A stretch of 51,714 nucleotides of DNA from a bacterium (lineage in GTDB: Bacteria > Patescibacteriota > Gracilibacteria > UM-FILTER-43-11): the NCBI GenBank assembly GCA_030427295.1, contig JAUHWS010000004.1, positions 1 to 51,714 on the forward strand. Direction: 5' to 3'. Every line of letters starts with the position of its first letter. Positions within the stretch are counted from its first letter, which is position 1. The notes under the pieces are model-generated. The model did no database searches, was not told the origin of the DNA, and was given only the letters and a program-made list of their open reading frames with translations. The position numbers were made by a program, and so were the translations under genes. Of this stretch, positions 1 through 8,760 are shown one piece after another.

Positions 1-300
1 TTTGGTTTCTTTGGAATGATGAAGGTAAATATATCAGGAGCAAGCTCCCAAAAAACGTACCTCCATGACCACCCTCCATTTCCACTAAGGGAAATGAAGT
101 ATCACTCCTGTGGTCACAACATAGCTTCTAGTCCATTTAAGACCCTAAAAGACATATTGTGACACAGGAGCGTGACAATTGTTAATAAATCGCTTATAAA
201 TCGAGCTGTAAAAGATCATAAACACGGGAGTAGGCCACTCCCATAAAGATGATCTTTTAGTGGGAAGGCAGGTCCACTGTGTTTAGGAGGAGAATTCTAT
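1..300. other. Hairpin-dense non-coding region
   Basis: No convincing gene is visible in the first 440 bases. The stretch holds a series of inverted repeats: GGAGC/GCTCC at 37-48, CATTTCC/GGAAATG at 77-96, a 14-bp arm pair with one bulged base at 105-119 and 157-170, and a nested hairpin whose outer 11-bp arms lie at 209-219 and 249-259 with an inner GGGAGT/ACTCCC stem at 226-242. Four independent foldable units in 260 bases is far more than the other gaps show. It could be a structured RNA, or the flank of a mobile element. I do not recognise any known RNA family (no tmRNA, SRP, RNase P or 6S signature seen). Confidence 0.45.
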
Positions 301-377
301 CATAATAATATAAAAATGTCAAGGGTAATCCCTCATTTTTTGATGTTCGAGTCTATTTCTAAAAAAATCAGGCAACA

Positions 378-416
378 CGAAAACCCGATGCCGCTTCTTT
401 CGAAGGCAGCACCGGG
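378..416 (-). terminator. Rho-independent terminator of the GC-rich gene 442-1233
   Basis: On the minus strand an 11-bp stem (arms 416-406 and 394-384, two G-T wobbles) closes an 11-nt loop and is followed by TTTTCGTGTT and later a second T-run. It lies 26 bases after the stop codon of the minus-strand gene, the expected place for an intrinsic terminator. Confidence 0.7.
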
Positions 417-441
417 CTCTCGCTAGGGCTCTGCTACGGCC

Positions 442-1233
442 CTACGCACCGACACCCGCGGGCTGGCGCATGTCTGGCTGCCCGACCCGGGTATCCTGAT
501 CGAGCTCCTCCTCATCGCGGGACCACTCGGGATCCTCATGATGCCGCACCGGGATGCCCCGGGCACGGGCCGACTGACCGCGATTAGCCCACTTGGTCTT
601 CACCCGGTTGCGGGTCTCCGGCGAGAAAACGAAGATGAGACCCGCCATGACCATCAGGATCAGGAGGGCGAGACCGAGAATGCCGCCGGTGGACATGCCT
701 TCCGCGGGCGGCTGGATGCCGTTGACGGAGCCGGCCGCGCCAGTAGCCGGGCTGGCCACGTCGTTGCCCTTCTGGAGCTCCGCGACGGCCTGGCCATTCG
801 CGTCGACCTGGCCCTTGAGGGTGGTCAGCGCGGCCGAATTGGCGTCGACGGCCTGCAGGACTTTGGCGTTGTCGTTGTTGGTCGCGACCGCGACGTTCGG
901 GTTCGTGCCGGCCACGATGGGCAGGCACAGGACTTGGTCAGCCGCGTCGACCGTCACCAGCCACTCGATCGTGTTGGGGCAGGGCGCCGGCTCGGTACCC
1001 GCCGCGTCCAAGAAGCCCGGGTAGAGCTTCTGGCGAGACGAGTCGATGACGGGCGTGGTGGCTGACACGCGAGTCGAGTTGGTCACCGTAGCCTGCTGGG
1101 CCGCGGGGTTGGGGTTGTTGTTGAAGTTCGCGCCCAGCTCGCCGATGTACGGCGAGACGAAGGGGGATACGAACCAGATGAAGATCGCAACCCCGAGAAG
1201 GGCGACGATCGTGTATGCGGCTTTCTTTGCCAT
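442..1233 (-). CDS. GC-rich two-helix membrane protein, unknown function
   Basis: Unrecognised 263-residue protein. The start at 1233 (MAKKAAY) is chosen because GGAGAA lies just upstream of this ATG on the minus strand; the open frame extends to an ATG at 1368 but that extension has no ribosome site. Predicted topology: a membrane helix at residues 5-27, an exported Asn/Ala/Thr-rich domain with two Cys (about 85 and 103) and a short heptad-like segment at 124-155, a second helix at 183-203, then a charged tail of about 60 residues. The sequence is visibly GC-rich with G/C-ending codons, in contrast to the AT-rich flanks, and it has a Shine-Dalgarno site whereas most genes here do not. Similar in composition to 3445-4878. 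Acquisition from another genome or an unusual envelope gene are both possible. Confidence 0.65.
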   Translation of the reverse strand: MAKKAAYTIVALLGVAIFIWFVSPFVSPYIGELGANFNNNPNPAAQQATVTNSTRVSATTPVIDSSRQKLYPGFLDAAGTEPAPCPNTIEWLVTVDAADQVLCLPIVAGTNPNVAVATNNDNAKVLQAVDANSAALTTLKGQVDANGQAVAELQKGNDVASPATGAAGSVNGIQPPAEGMSTGGILGLALLILMVMAGLIFVFSPETRNRVKTKWANRGQSARARGIPVRHHEDPEWSRDEEELDQDTRVGQPDMRQPAGVGA

Positions 1234-1472
1234 GCGAGTTCTCCAGTTGTGGGGGGGCCGAATGGCCCCAAACGAGGGGGCGCTTTTCAGGCCCCCCACA
1301 TTGTTTTTGTCAGTGAGTGAGAGGGTATTCGCCCTCTTCCGGTGCATACACTCATTTTGCTGCACCATAATGCGCTCTTAAAACAGGGATATGCTTTAAA
1401 AGTCCATTCTGGTGCAGGATGGAGTGTGTTTGGTTATTTCCGTAGCAAAATTCAAACCTTTTAGACCGCCGT

Positions 1473-1492
1473 ATTCAAGGGTTAACTTGAAT
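1473..1492. other. Gap 1234-1842: isolated hairpins, no gene seen
   Basis: This 600-base gap carries ATTCAAG/CTTGAAT arms at 1473-1492, a short CCTAC/GTAGG hairpin near 1565-1575 and the repeat hairpin and terminator listed separately. I see no coding frame in it. The left part must contain the promoter of the minus-strand gene that starts at 1233, but no clear hexamer pair was identified. Confidence 0.3.
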
Positions 1493-1749
1493 CAGCATAG
1501 TTCATAAAAGATCTGACCCTAGCGATTTAAAGATCATTCCATCCCACAAAAAATAGGGGAGGGAAGAGTTCCTACAAAGGTAGGACTCGGATATTATCAT
1601 AAATTTTAAGAAAAGTCAAGTGTTTAGGATATCATTTGACCGAGGATAGCTTCTTAAAAGTATTCAGAAAGTGTTGGAAATTTCACAATTTGATGCGATA
1701 AAACTACAAAAATCATCAACTAGAACATTGGAACAGCTAAATCAGGACG

Positions 1750-1773
1750 ATTCCAGGGTCTTCGCCCTGGAAT
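1750..1773. repeat. Solo ATTCCAGGG-type intergenic hairpin
   Basis: Arms ATTCCAGGG (1750-1758) and CCCTGGAAT (1765-1773) enclose a 6-nt loop, followed by GACGA. The same kind of hairpin (ATTCC...GGAATGAC) recurs inside the composite elements at 5552-5598, 43291-43313 and, altered, near 3327-3352, 9718-9740 and 50704-50734, so this is a solo member of a dispersed hairpin family. Confidence 0.6.
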
Positions 1774-1796
1774 GACGAAAAAAACACTCTAAACAC

Positions 1797-1827
1797 CAAA
1801 AAACCCAGCCGCTTTGGACTGGGTTTT
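1797..1827 (-). terminator. Rho-independent terminator after gene 1843-3111
   Basis: Reading the minus strand, AAACCCAG and CTGGGTTT arms (1827-1819 and 1808-1801) flank a 10-nt loop and run into a T-rich tract. It begins 16 bases after the stop codon of the minus-strand gene. Confidence 0.8.
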
Positions 1828-1842
1828 AGGATTTTTAAAGGA

Positions 1843-3111
1843 TTATTCAGCAGCACTCGGATCACCCATGTATCTAGAATTTGGTCTAAGTGGGGCAGGG
1901 GTTGGGGTAAATTTAGGTCCTGTTGGCATGTTTTGATCTACTTCTGGTAGTAGGTCATCTCTTGTTTGACTAGCAGATATTGATTCTAGATCTGGAAATG
2001 AGCGATGGTGCATGCTAGACATAATTCCTATTAATTTATTATCTGATTGAAATCGATCTTGACGATCCCATCGTTCAACATTGGCTTGCCACATTTCTTC
2101 ATATTCCCGACGCCTTCGCCTAGCTAATGCAATTAAAAATGCCGTGTAAGCTCCCAAAATCAGTGTTGTGCCCAAAGCTGCCTTTAGTTTATCTCGATTT
2201 TCTTGGGTTTGGTTGACCACAGATTCTGGAGCTTCTTCATCAAAGATCACATCAGGGTCATTTTCAGGATCTTCGATGAGAATCACTCCATCCGTATCGA
2301 TTTCTTCAACGTCCGGATCATGATCCGGATCAAGGGGGAGGATGGCATTTTCCCCCATCAGACTATCTACCGTCACCCGCATCGGCCCCCGATCTACAAT
2401 CGGCGCAGAAGGTGTTTGGGCGGTAAACCACTCATCTAAATCGATGTCAGCGGGTGCAGGAATATTCGGGGCAGGTTGTTCACTTGTTGAAATGTCAGGA
2501 TTGAATAAATCATCCAATTCATCCTCAGACATGGCCAATTCAATAGGTTCTGGTGTAGACGGAGGATTCTTAGAAGTGCTATCAGCATCCTTTTTACCAT
2601 CAGGTCTTTTTTTAGATGCTTTCTTAGCTGGCTTTTTATCCAGCTCCTGTTCCACTTTCTCCAAAGCTGCCAAAAAATCAGCGTCTTCTGCAATCGTTGA
2701 AGGGGTTATTTTATCTACCTTTGGAGCTTTTACTTGAGGAACAGGAATATTCATCGCATAAGCTCCCATTCCAATGGTTTTTGTTGGATGCGTTGGAGCA
2801 TTATTCACTGCTAAAGGGCCTTCATAAGCACGTCCAGAAGAAGGAGTACTAACTTCAGTTGCTTGGCTTAATTTATAGCCTAGTCCAGCATTAAATCCAT
2901 CAGTATTGCCTGTCTTTGTTTCAACGGTTGGAGCAGGGGGCTTGGCAGAAGCTTCTGAAGCGGCCCCAAAGGCAGCGGTACCCGCTAAAACACCAGCAAA
3001 CACCTTGCTGCGAAGCATTCTACTGGCACTTTCAGCAGCAGCATGTATGCCAGTTCTGGCTACTTCTCTTGCCCCGCTCGCTAATTTTCTCAGATGCTCA
3101 GACAATCTCAT
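1843..3111 (-). CDS. Secreted or anchored acidic protein with one C-terminal membrane helix
   Basis: Unrecognised 422-residue protein starting at an ATG. Residues 1-35 form a basic amphipathic stretch, followed by a hydrophobic Ala-rich segment at about 36-51 ending in SEASA, which resembles a signal peptide with a long n-region. The middle is low-complexity: a Lys-rich patch near residue 160-180, then acidic Asp/Glu/Pro-rich sequence to about 305. A membrane helix follows (about 315-332, TTLILGAYTAF...) with an RRRRRE stop-transfer cluster, and a hydrophilic tail of roughly 85 residues. The layout suggests an extracytoplasmic acidic stalk anchored near its C-terminus. Base composition is ordinary for the window, unlike the two GC-rich genes on either side. 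A terminator lies directly downstream. Confidence 0.6.
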   Translation of the reverse strand: MRLSEHLRKLASGAREVARTGIHAAAESASRMLRSKVFAGVLAGTAAFGAASEASAKPPAPTVETKTGNTDGFNAGLGYKLSQATEVSTPSSGRAYEGPLAVNNAPTHPTKTIGMGAYAMNIPVPQVKAPKVDKITPSTIAEDADFLAALEKVEQELDKKPAKKASKKRPDGKKDADSTSKNPPSTPEPIELAMSEDELDDLFNPDISTSEQPAPNIPAPADIDLDEWFTAQTPSAPIVDRGPMRVTVDSLMGENAILPLDPDHDPDVEEIDTDGVILIEDPENDPDVIFDEEAPESVVNQTQENRDKLKAALGTTLILGAYTAFLIALARRRRREYEEMWQANVERWDRQDRFQSDNKLIGIMSSMHHRSFPDLESISASQTRDDLLPEVDQNMPTGPKFTPTPAPLRPNSRYMGDPSAAE

Positions 3112-3309
3112 AAAATATTCATAAAAATTTAATATAAATTACTTATAACATATTTCAAATAAAAAGTCAATAGCAATTTTTTAAAAAAAATTAAGAAATG
3201 AAGCCATCAAAATTGTATCAATTTTCGAGGGTTTGGCAATCAATCAGGGCACAAATAAAGCTTTTGGCCAGTCAAAATCAGTAAGATCTCAATCAAATGG
3301 CACAACCCT

Positions 3310-3361
3310 CTCTTTTTGTGAGTGCAGATTCCCGGATCAAATCCGAGAATGACAAAAAGAG
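3310..3361. repeat. Long nested intergenic hairpin
   Basis: Outer arms CTCTTTTTGT and ACAAAAAGAG enclose ATTCcCGGAT...ATCCGaGAAT, giving a hairpin of about 50 bases that belongs to the dispersed ATTCC/GGAAT family. The rest of the 333-base gap 3112-3444 is AT-rich; a further GC-rich hairpin (CCCGG, CGTCC / GGACG, CCGGG) sits at about 3408-3438, right after the stop of the minus-strand gene 3445-4878 and may end its transcript. Confidence 0.55.
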
Positions 3362-3444
3362 AAGCTTTCGGAGCTAGGCGATTAATTGTAATTCAGCTCG
3401 AAGAACCCGGGCGTCCATCCTTGGACGTCATCCGGGCCTTGATT

Positions 3445-4878
3445 CTAGGGGCTTGCTTTTTCTCCAGCAGTCGCGGCTAGAACCACCAATTGGGGTCTTG
3501 GCCGGGGCTCGATCGCGTCATCCGCCTCGCCTTCTCGAGACGGAAGCGGTGGTGGCTTGAAGTAGACCTTGGGCCTCTTGCCCTCCTTCTGAGCTTCACC
3601 TGGCTCATTAGTCCGCTCAGTAGACCCAGGAGATTCTTCGGGCTCTTCTAAGGCGTCAGACTCCTGGGTCTCAACCTCTGAGGCGTCAGCGACTTCTTCA
3701 TCACCAGGCTTGGGGTCACACTTGGACTCCTCTGAGGAAATGTCGACTCCGGAGGATACCCGAACTTGGTCCGCCCGCCAGACTCCCGTTTGCTCCAAGT
3801 CCTGATCGCCTGAGGTATTGGAGATTTCCCCGCTGAGTGCGCTGGGGGGTGCCTGCTCCAGAGTGCCCCCAAGATCATCAACGTGCCTCATCAGCTCCTC
3901 GACCGGAGCGGTGAGATAGTACTCACCCTCCGCCGAGATCGGGTCGAGCCGTTTGGGCCCATTCCCCGTAATACCTCGCAGGATCTGAATCAGCACAAGT
4001 TGGCTGCTCGTGTGAGCATCTCTGAGGGCCTCTTTTACGGCCTCCGTCTGCCCCCCAATGGCAGCTGCGAGCTGCTCGCCCTGAAAGGCCTGCGCGCTCG
4101 TGATTGCCTCAACGAGCGCCGCCGTTTGGGCGTGCAAGGTTGCCGTGAGCACCTGCGCCCGCTCTTCGGCCTTCTCTTGCGTTGCGTCGTGGTGCCCGGC
4201 ATTGAGCTCAAGGAGGCGCTCGTGGACCTCACGGAGATCGTTCCAGGCCTTCAGCATCGCCCCCGACTCGCCGCTCGGACGATTGCGCCAGACCTGAACC
4301 GCGACCAGCAGCACCAAGAGCCCCACCAGGGCCCAGATCTGGCGCTCGCGCGCCTTCAGTGCTGCAGTTCGCTGACCCTCCCGCTCGGCCAGCGTTTCGA
4401 GGGCCGCGGTCTGGGTGGTTGTGCTGCTCGCCGCAGCGTTTTGGGCCTCGGTCAAGGCCTTCGTTTGCTCCAGCTGCCTCGCAGCGAGCTTGTTGGCCTC
4501 TTCCAAGGCCTTGGCGCGGCGGGTGTTCGCCGCGACCGCCTCCTCCCGAACTTTCTTGACTTCCTCCTGGGCAGTCGCGAGGCCTTCGGTGACCTCTTTG
4601 AGCTTGTTGCTCGTGCGCCGGAGCTCCCGACGCAAACGCTTCGCCTCGCGAAGCGCCTTCTCGTCGGCATCACTCCCGCCGCTGCCCAGCAGCGGCACGG
4701 CCTCCACGTTAGCCTCAGTCTCCGCTCGAGCCACCGATGGGGTGGCGAGCAGGCCAAAGGCTAGCACGAAGGCTGGTGTGAAGCGAAAAAAGGCTCCGAG
4801 AAAATTGAAAAATTGAGCCATCTTCATCAGAAACACGAAGATAGCCATGAAAGAAACAAGAACGATGATGTTTGGCAT
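3445..4878 (-). CDS. GC-rich exported coiled-coil membrane protein, unknown function
   Basis: Unrecognised 477-residue protein. The ATG at 4878 is preceded by GGGAG at 9-nt spacing; a GTG two codons upstream and ATGs at 4827 and 4821 are alternatives, the last giving a neat signal peptide ending VARA. Residues 1-45 are hydrophobic; residues about 65-180 are a long Ala/Glu/Lys/Arg coiled coil (LRRELRRTSNKLKEV and so on); a membrane helix lies at about 183-201 (WALVGLLVLLVAVQVW), followed by a second coiled-coil region and an acidic, Pro-rich tail. This is an exported rod tethered to the membrane with a long cytoplasmic part. GC content and codon choice match 442-1233 and differ from all other genes here. 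The pair may come from one foreign source, or represent a misassembled segment. Confidence 0.65.
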   Translation of the reverse strand: MPNIIVLVSFMAIFVFLMKMAQFFNFLGAFFRFTPAFVLAFGLLATPSVARAETEANVEAVPLLGSGGSDADEKALREAKRLRRELRRTSNKLKEVTEGLATAQEEVKKVREEAVAANTRRAKALEEANKLAARQLEQTKALTEAQNAAASSTTTQTAALETLAEREGQRTAALKARERQIWALVGLLVLLVAVQVWRNRPSGESGAMLKAWNDLREVHERLLELNAGHHDATQEKAEERAQVLTATLHAQTAALVEAITSAQAFQGEQLAAAIGGQTEAVKEALRDAHTSSQLVLIQILRGITGNGPKRLDPISAEGEYYLTAPVEELMRHVDDLGGTLEQAPPSALSGEISNTSGDQDLEQTGVWRADQVRVSSGVDISSEESKCDPKPGDEEVADASEVETQESDALEEPEESPGSTERTNEPGEAQKEGKRPKVYFKPPPLPSREGEADDAIEPRPRPQLVVLAATAGEKASP

Positions 4879-5140
4879 TCCCACTCACTCCCGGCCCGTA
4901 AAAGGACCAAAACACACTCACGACCGCCAACATCCCTGTTATAATCTGCCAAAACTCCTGTCTTGGCGTGAACGTTTCGATGCTCCTTTTTTTGCACCGA
5001 AACCCAAACGCTGCTGGCAGAGCTCAGATCACGGTGCAAAAATCAAATTTTAAGCAAATGTAAATCCATCAGACACCCCATATTTTAGAATAAAATCAGG
5101 GCCATCATGACAATTTACCCCCTAGTTGTAAATGAGCAAT

Positions 5141-5182
5141 CTCATCCAAAAATAGGATGAGACACTGCACGTGGCAGTGGGG
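5141..5182. other. Paired small hairpins in the gap 4885-5914
   Basis: Two adjacent inverted repeats, CTCATCC/GGATGAG and CACTGC/GCAGTG, sit back to back in the left half of a 1-kb non-coding gap. Neither is followed by a T-run in either direction. The right part of the gap is composite element A. No gene is supported here; the short open frames lack conserved-looking sequence. Confidence 0.35.
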
Positions 5183-5319
5183 TTCATCATATCATCTTTT
5201 CATCATATGCCGATAATGTTTATACTACGCATCTTTTTCATACAGGTTTTAAAACGAATGAGGGCAGATTTTGTTACAGAATGGGGGGATAACCGACTGA
5301 GTGATAAGTTCTTCAGAAT

Positions 5320-5861
5320 GACTCCATTCATTTGGCCTAGACAACCCCCTTGGTCCCCCTCTTCATATAAGGAGGGGGAAGGATTTGAAGGTGAGTTGAT
5401 GGGAAAGGGGGTGGTTATAAATTAAAGATGGAAGCAATCCCTGAAGGCGAGGATATATATCCTCGCCTTCATTGAGAGATGAGGAAACAAGTCTCACTCT
5501 CGCGCGTTAAACCCTAGAGTCATCCGAATTCAGGGCTTCGGTATTTAGACGATTCCAGGATCTTCCCCTTCGACTTCGCTCCGGGTCCGTCCTGGAATGA
5601 CAACAGCCACTTAGGTATATACTTTGCTTTAGGGTGGGTATATACTTCCATCTCAAGGACTAACGATTATCGAGTAACGATTAAGTCCTATTTTAGAATG
5701 GCCAGTGATTAGTGGTGAGTGATGAGACTTATTTAAGCTATATTCTAGCTAATCGCTATTCGCTAATTGCTAATCGCTTGCTGAAAAAAAGGTGATGAGG
5801 TGACCCCCAGCATTCTGAAGAGGAATAGGTATATAGTTGGGAAGAAGATAAGTATATACTC
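5320..5861 (-). repeat. Composite intergenic element, copy A (minus orientation)
   Basis: Read on the minus strand: boundary unit L at 5861-5824, hairpin loop AATGCTG near 5812, a heptad-rich core (5805-5655), boundary unit R at 5647-5611, the ATTCCAGGA/TCCTGGAAT hairpin at 5598-5552, the 28-bp palindrome at 5470-5443 (core ATATATAT), and a tail with polypurine/polypyrimidine blocks to about 5320. It is nearly the reverse complement of copy B at 9345-9950, including the core wording, so A and B form long inverted repeats around ychF-glgP-RNHCP. Unlike the other copies it does not follow a stop codon but ends about 50 bases before ychF. Confidence 0.8.
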
Positions 5862-5914
5862 TTGGAATTTCATCCCATTTGAGGTACATTAAAAACACTC
5901 CTTAAAATTGAATC

Positions 5915-7009
5915 ATGAGCTTAAAAATCGGAATTGTGGGCCTTCCTAATGTAGGAAAATCAACCCTATTCAATGCCCTGACACGGACTAGTACGGCCCA
6001 AGCGGCCAATTATCCTTTTTGTACCATCGACCCCAACGTAGGCATTGTCGAAGTGCCCGACCCACGCATGGAAAAATTGGTCGAAATGGTCAGTCCTGAA
6101 AAAACCATTCCCGCCGTGGTCGAATTTGTCGACATTGCTGGCTTGGTCAAAGGCGCCAGCGAAGGGGAGGGGCTTGGGAACAAATTCTTAGCCAACATTC
6201 GCGAATGTGATGCCATCGCCCAAGTGCTTCGTTTTTTTGAAGATTCGGACATCACACACGTACATGGAGGGGTCAATCCCAAATTGGACATGGATGTGAT
6301 CCAGCTCGAGCTCATTCTGGCCGATTTGGACACCGTCAATAAACGCCTGGGAGAAACCGAGCGGCGGGCCAAATCTGGCGATAAGAAACTCATGACTGAG
6401 GTAGAAATCTATCAACGCCTCAAAAAAGCCCTCGAAGATGAAATCATGATCATCAATCTCGATTTGACTGAAGATGAACAACTGAAGATCAAAGACCTCC
6501 ATTTGCTCACCAACAAACCTATTTTGTATATCGCGAATGTCAAAGAAGATGAAATCAGCTCTTTTGAGGCCGAAAAAGCGGCGTCAGACCTTGGATTGGG
6601 TGAGGGACAGGTCATTTTACCCATTTCCGCCAAGGTGGAGGAGGATTTGATCGATTTTAGTCCCGAAGAGGCCACCGATTATTTGGCCGATTTAGGCCTC
6701 AAAGAATCGGGCCTCAACGCCGTCATACGGGCAGCTTACCGGCTTTTAGGCCTCCAGACCTACTTTACAGCCGGCGTTAAAGAAGTCCGCGCCTGGACCG
6801 TTAAAATCGGTGCCACAGCCCCTCAAGCCGCAGGGGTTATCCACACCGACTTTGAAAAAGGATTCATCAAAGCCGAAACCATCGCCTATGCGGATTTCGT
6901 GGCCTGCAATGGCGAACAAGGCGCCAAAGAGCAAGGAAAAATGCGCATGGAAGGGAAAGAATACGTGGTCCAAGACGGCGATGTGATGCATTTTAAGTTT
7001 AACAACTAG
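5915..7009 (+). CDS. ychF: Redox-regulated ATPase YchF (OLA1 family)
   Basis: 364 residues, the usual length of the family. Obg-like P-loop NTPase that prefers ATP and associates with ribosomes. Visible motifs: G1 GLPNVGKST at residues 9-17, G3 DIAG at 73-76 followed by LVKGASEGEGLGN, the NVKE motif that replaces NKxD around residue 208, and a C-terminal TGS domain (VRAWTVKIGATAPQAAGVIHTD, with DFEKGFIKAE and VVQDGDVMHFKFN) closing the protein. The switch region lacks the catalytic Gln position, as in other HAS-NTPases. The start ATG has an A-rich leader without Shine-Dalgarno. It is followed 104 bases later by glgP on the same strand, with a two-stem structure in between. Identification is secure. 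Confidence 0.97.
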   Translation: MSLKIGIVGLPNVGKSTLFNALTRTSTAQAANYPFCTIDPNVGIVEVPDPRMEKLVEMVSPEKTIPAVVEFVDIAGLVKGASEGEGLGNKFLANIRECDAIAQVLRFFEDSDITHVHGGVNPKLDMDVIQLELILADLDTVNKRLGETERRAKSGDKKLMTEVEIYQRLKKALEDEIMIINLDLTEDEQLKIKDLHLLTNKPILYIANVKEDEISSFEAEKAASDLGLGEGQVILPISAKVEEDLIDFSPEEATDYLADLGLKESGLNAVIRAAYRLLGLQTYFTAGVKEVRAWTVKIGATAPQAAGVIHTDFEKGFIKAETIAYADFVACNGEQGAKEQGKMRMEGKEYVVQDGDVMHFKFNN

Positions 7010-7025
7010 AAGTCTTGCTTCGCGA

Positions 7026-7092
7026 GGGTCTATTGAGGTTCAATTGTGGACTTAGGTGATACTGATAACCACAACAGACCTTCGAAAGACCC
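7026..7092 (+). other. Two-stem structure between ychF and glgP
   Basis: GGGTCT at 7026-7031 pairs with AGACCC at 7087-7092, and inside it TTGTGG at 7044-7049 pairs with CCACAA at 7069-7074. It fills most of the 104-base gap between the ychF stop and the glgP start. There is no T-run after it, so it looks more like a leader or processing structure than a terminator. I match it to no known riboswitch. Confidence 0.4.
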
Positions 7093-7113
7093 CCGACTGA
7101 AAAATTAAAAAAT

Positions 7114-8760
7114 ATGAATCAAAAAAATAAAAAAATCGCCTACTTTTCTATGGAATTCGCCCTTGATCCTGCCATTCCTAATTATGCCGGTGGGTTGGGG
7201 GTGTTGGCGACGGACATTCTGCGCTCCGCAGCAGATTTAGAGCTACCTGTAGTGGGGGTTTCCCTCATCTATCATCAGCATGATGACCCTAAAAAAGCCT
7301 TTCCCATTGCGGATTATTTTGAAGCACTGCCCAAAACCATCGACGTCGAAATTGAGCGCCGTCACACCCGTATCAATATTTGGGAGTACACCATCACCGG
7401 CCAAACAGGCTTCAAAATTCCGATTTATTGCCTCAGTAGTTTTCACCCAGACAATGTGCCGTGGGACCGCGATCTGACCAAAGAGCTTTACAGCACAAAC
7501 CAGTACACCCGCCTTTGCCAAGAAGCGATCTTAGGCATTGGTGGCATCCGAGCCCTCCGAAAACTAGGTCATCATGACCTCGAACGCTTTCACATGAATG
7601 AGGGGCACGCGAGTCTACTCACCCTCGAACGTCTCAAAGAGGAGGAAGGGGATAAAGAAGCGGTCAAAAAGACCTGTGTCTTCACCACGCACACTCCTAT
7701 TCCTGCAGGACACGACCGCTTCCCTTACGATTTGGCCCACCAAGTCTTGGATGGGATCATTCCCGATAACATCAAAGTCATGGCCTCCGAAAAAGAGCTT
7801 CATACGACCAAGTTGGCCCTCAACATGAGCCATGTGACCAATGGCGTGTCCCAAAAACATGCCGCGGTTTGTCACAAGATGTTCCCTCATCACTCATTTT
7901 TAGGTATCACTAATGGAGTGCATATTCCCACCTGGACCACACAATCCACACAATCCATTTATAATCAGTACTTTAAAGGATGGCAAAATGATCCCTCTCA
8001 ACTGAAAAAAGCGCTCAATTTACCGAACGAGGAGGTAAGAAACCTCCGAAAAGCCAATAAAAGCACACTCATTGACTACGTGAATCAGCATCCTGAATTT
8101 CTAGTGCACAGTTCTCACCAGCTCACCGAGGATGATTATTTTGATGAAAATACCCTCACTCTCACCTTTTCACGCCGTTTTGTGCCTTACAAGAGGCCCT
8201 TGCTTATTTTTGAAGATCTGGATCGCCTTCGCGAGATGGCCCATCGCCAGATTCAAGTGATTTTCAGTGGGCGTTGTCATCCGGATGATTCCTATTGCAA
8301 TGGCATCATGCAACGACTTTTAGAGCTACAAAAGGAACTCAGAGGTCAAATTCGCTTAGCAGTGTTACCCAATCGAAACCTAGACAACACCAAAATTCTC
8401 GTGGCTGGCAGTGACGTTTGGCTCAATAACCCAGAGCCACCCATGGAGGCCTGCGGCACCAGCGGGATGAAGGCAGCGCTCAATGGAGGCCTCAATTTTT
8501 CTTCGCCTGATGGCTGGTGGCTGGAAGCCGAAAAAATGGACGCCGAGAGTGGTTTTTCTTCGGGCTGTGATTGTGCTGGACACGATTCACTCGATTGCAA
8601 CGCCCTTTATCGCACCCTGGAAAAAATCATTGATCTATATTATAATCAACCCCAAAAGTGGCTCCAGAAAGTCAAACACTCGATCGCCTTAGGCGCCTAT
8701 TTCAATAGCCATCGCAATGTTCAGGATTATCTGGAGAAAATGTGGAATACTAAGGACTAA
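7114..8760 (+). CDS. glgP: Alpha-glucan (glycogen/maltodextrin) phosphorylase, short form
   Basis: 548 residues, the short GT35 form typical of thermophiles, archaea and candidate-phyla bacteria rather than the ~800-residue E. coli type. Releases glucose 1-phosphate from alpha-1,4-glucans with phosphate, using PLP. Motifs in order: YFSMEFAL at the N-terminus with NYAGGLGVLA, HMNEGHASLL near residue 160, FTTHTPIPAGHDRF near 190, GITNGVH near 265, FSRRFVPYKRP near 350, and the PLP-lysine motif ACGTSGMKAALNGG near 450 followed by SPDGWWLE. The start is ATG after an A-rich leader. Lying with PPDK and GalU in one window, it points to a glucan storage or sugar-phosphate economy. The gene ends directly at the start of a heptad-repeat gap. 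Confidence 0.95.
   Translation: MNQKNKKIAYFSMEFALDPAIPNYAGGLGVLATDILRSAADLELPVVGVSLIYHQHDDPKKAFPIADYFEALPKTIDVEIERRHTRINIWEYTITGQTGFKIPIYCLSSFHPDNVPWDRDLTKELYSTNQYTRLCQEAILGIGGIRALRKLGHHDLERFHMNEGHASLLTLERLKEEEGDKEAVKKTCVFTTHTPIPAGHDRFPYDLAHQVLDGIIPDNIKVMASEKELHTTKLALNMSHVTNGVSQKHAAVCHKMFPHHSFLGITNGVHIPTWTTQSTQSIYNQYFKGWQNDPSQLKKALNLPNEEVRNLRKANKSTLIDYVNQHPEFLVHSSHQLTEDDYFDENTLTLTFSRRFVPYKRPLLIFEDLDRLREMAHRQIQVIFSGRCHPDDSYCNGIMQRLLELQKELRGQIRLAVLPNRNLDNTKILVAGSDVWLNNPEPPMEACGTSGMKAALNGGLNFSSPDGWWLEAEKMDAESGFSSGCDCAGHDSLDCNALYRTLEKIIDLYYNQPQKWLQKVKHSIALGAYFNSHRNVQDYLEKMWNTKD

Noticed and set aside
538-1065. Long plus-strand open frames opposite the GC-rich gene 442-1233
   Set aside because: GC-rich coding DNA leaves few stops on the other strand; the translations are Arg/Gly/Asp-rich, without hydrophobic structure, and the minus-strand frame has a start, ribosome site, membrane helices and terminator.
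3883-4764. 293-codon plus-strand frame opposite 3445-4878
   Set aside because: Same shadow effect; low-quality Leu/Arg-rich translation, whereas the minus strand encodes a convincing coiled-coil membrane protein.
5171-5425. 84-codon plus-strand frame in the gap before ychF
   Set aside because: Falls within hairpins and composite element A tail; composition not protein-like.
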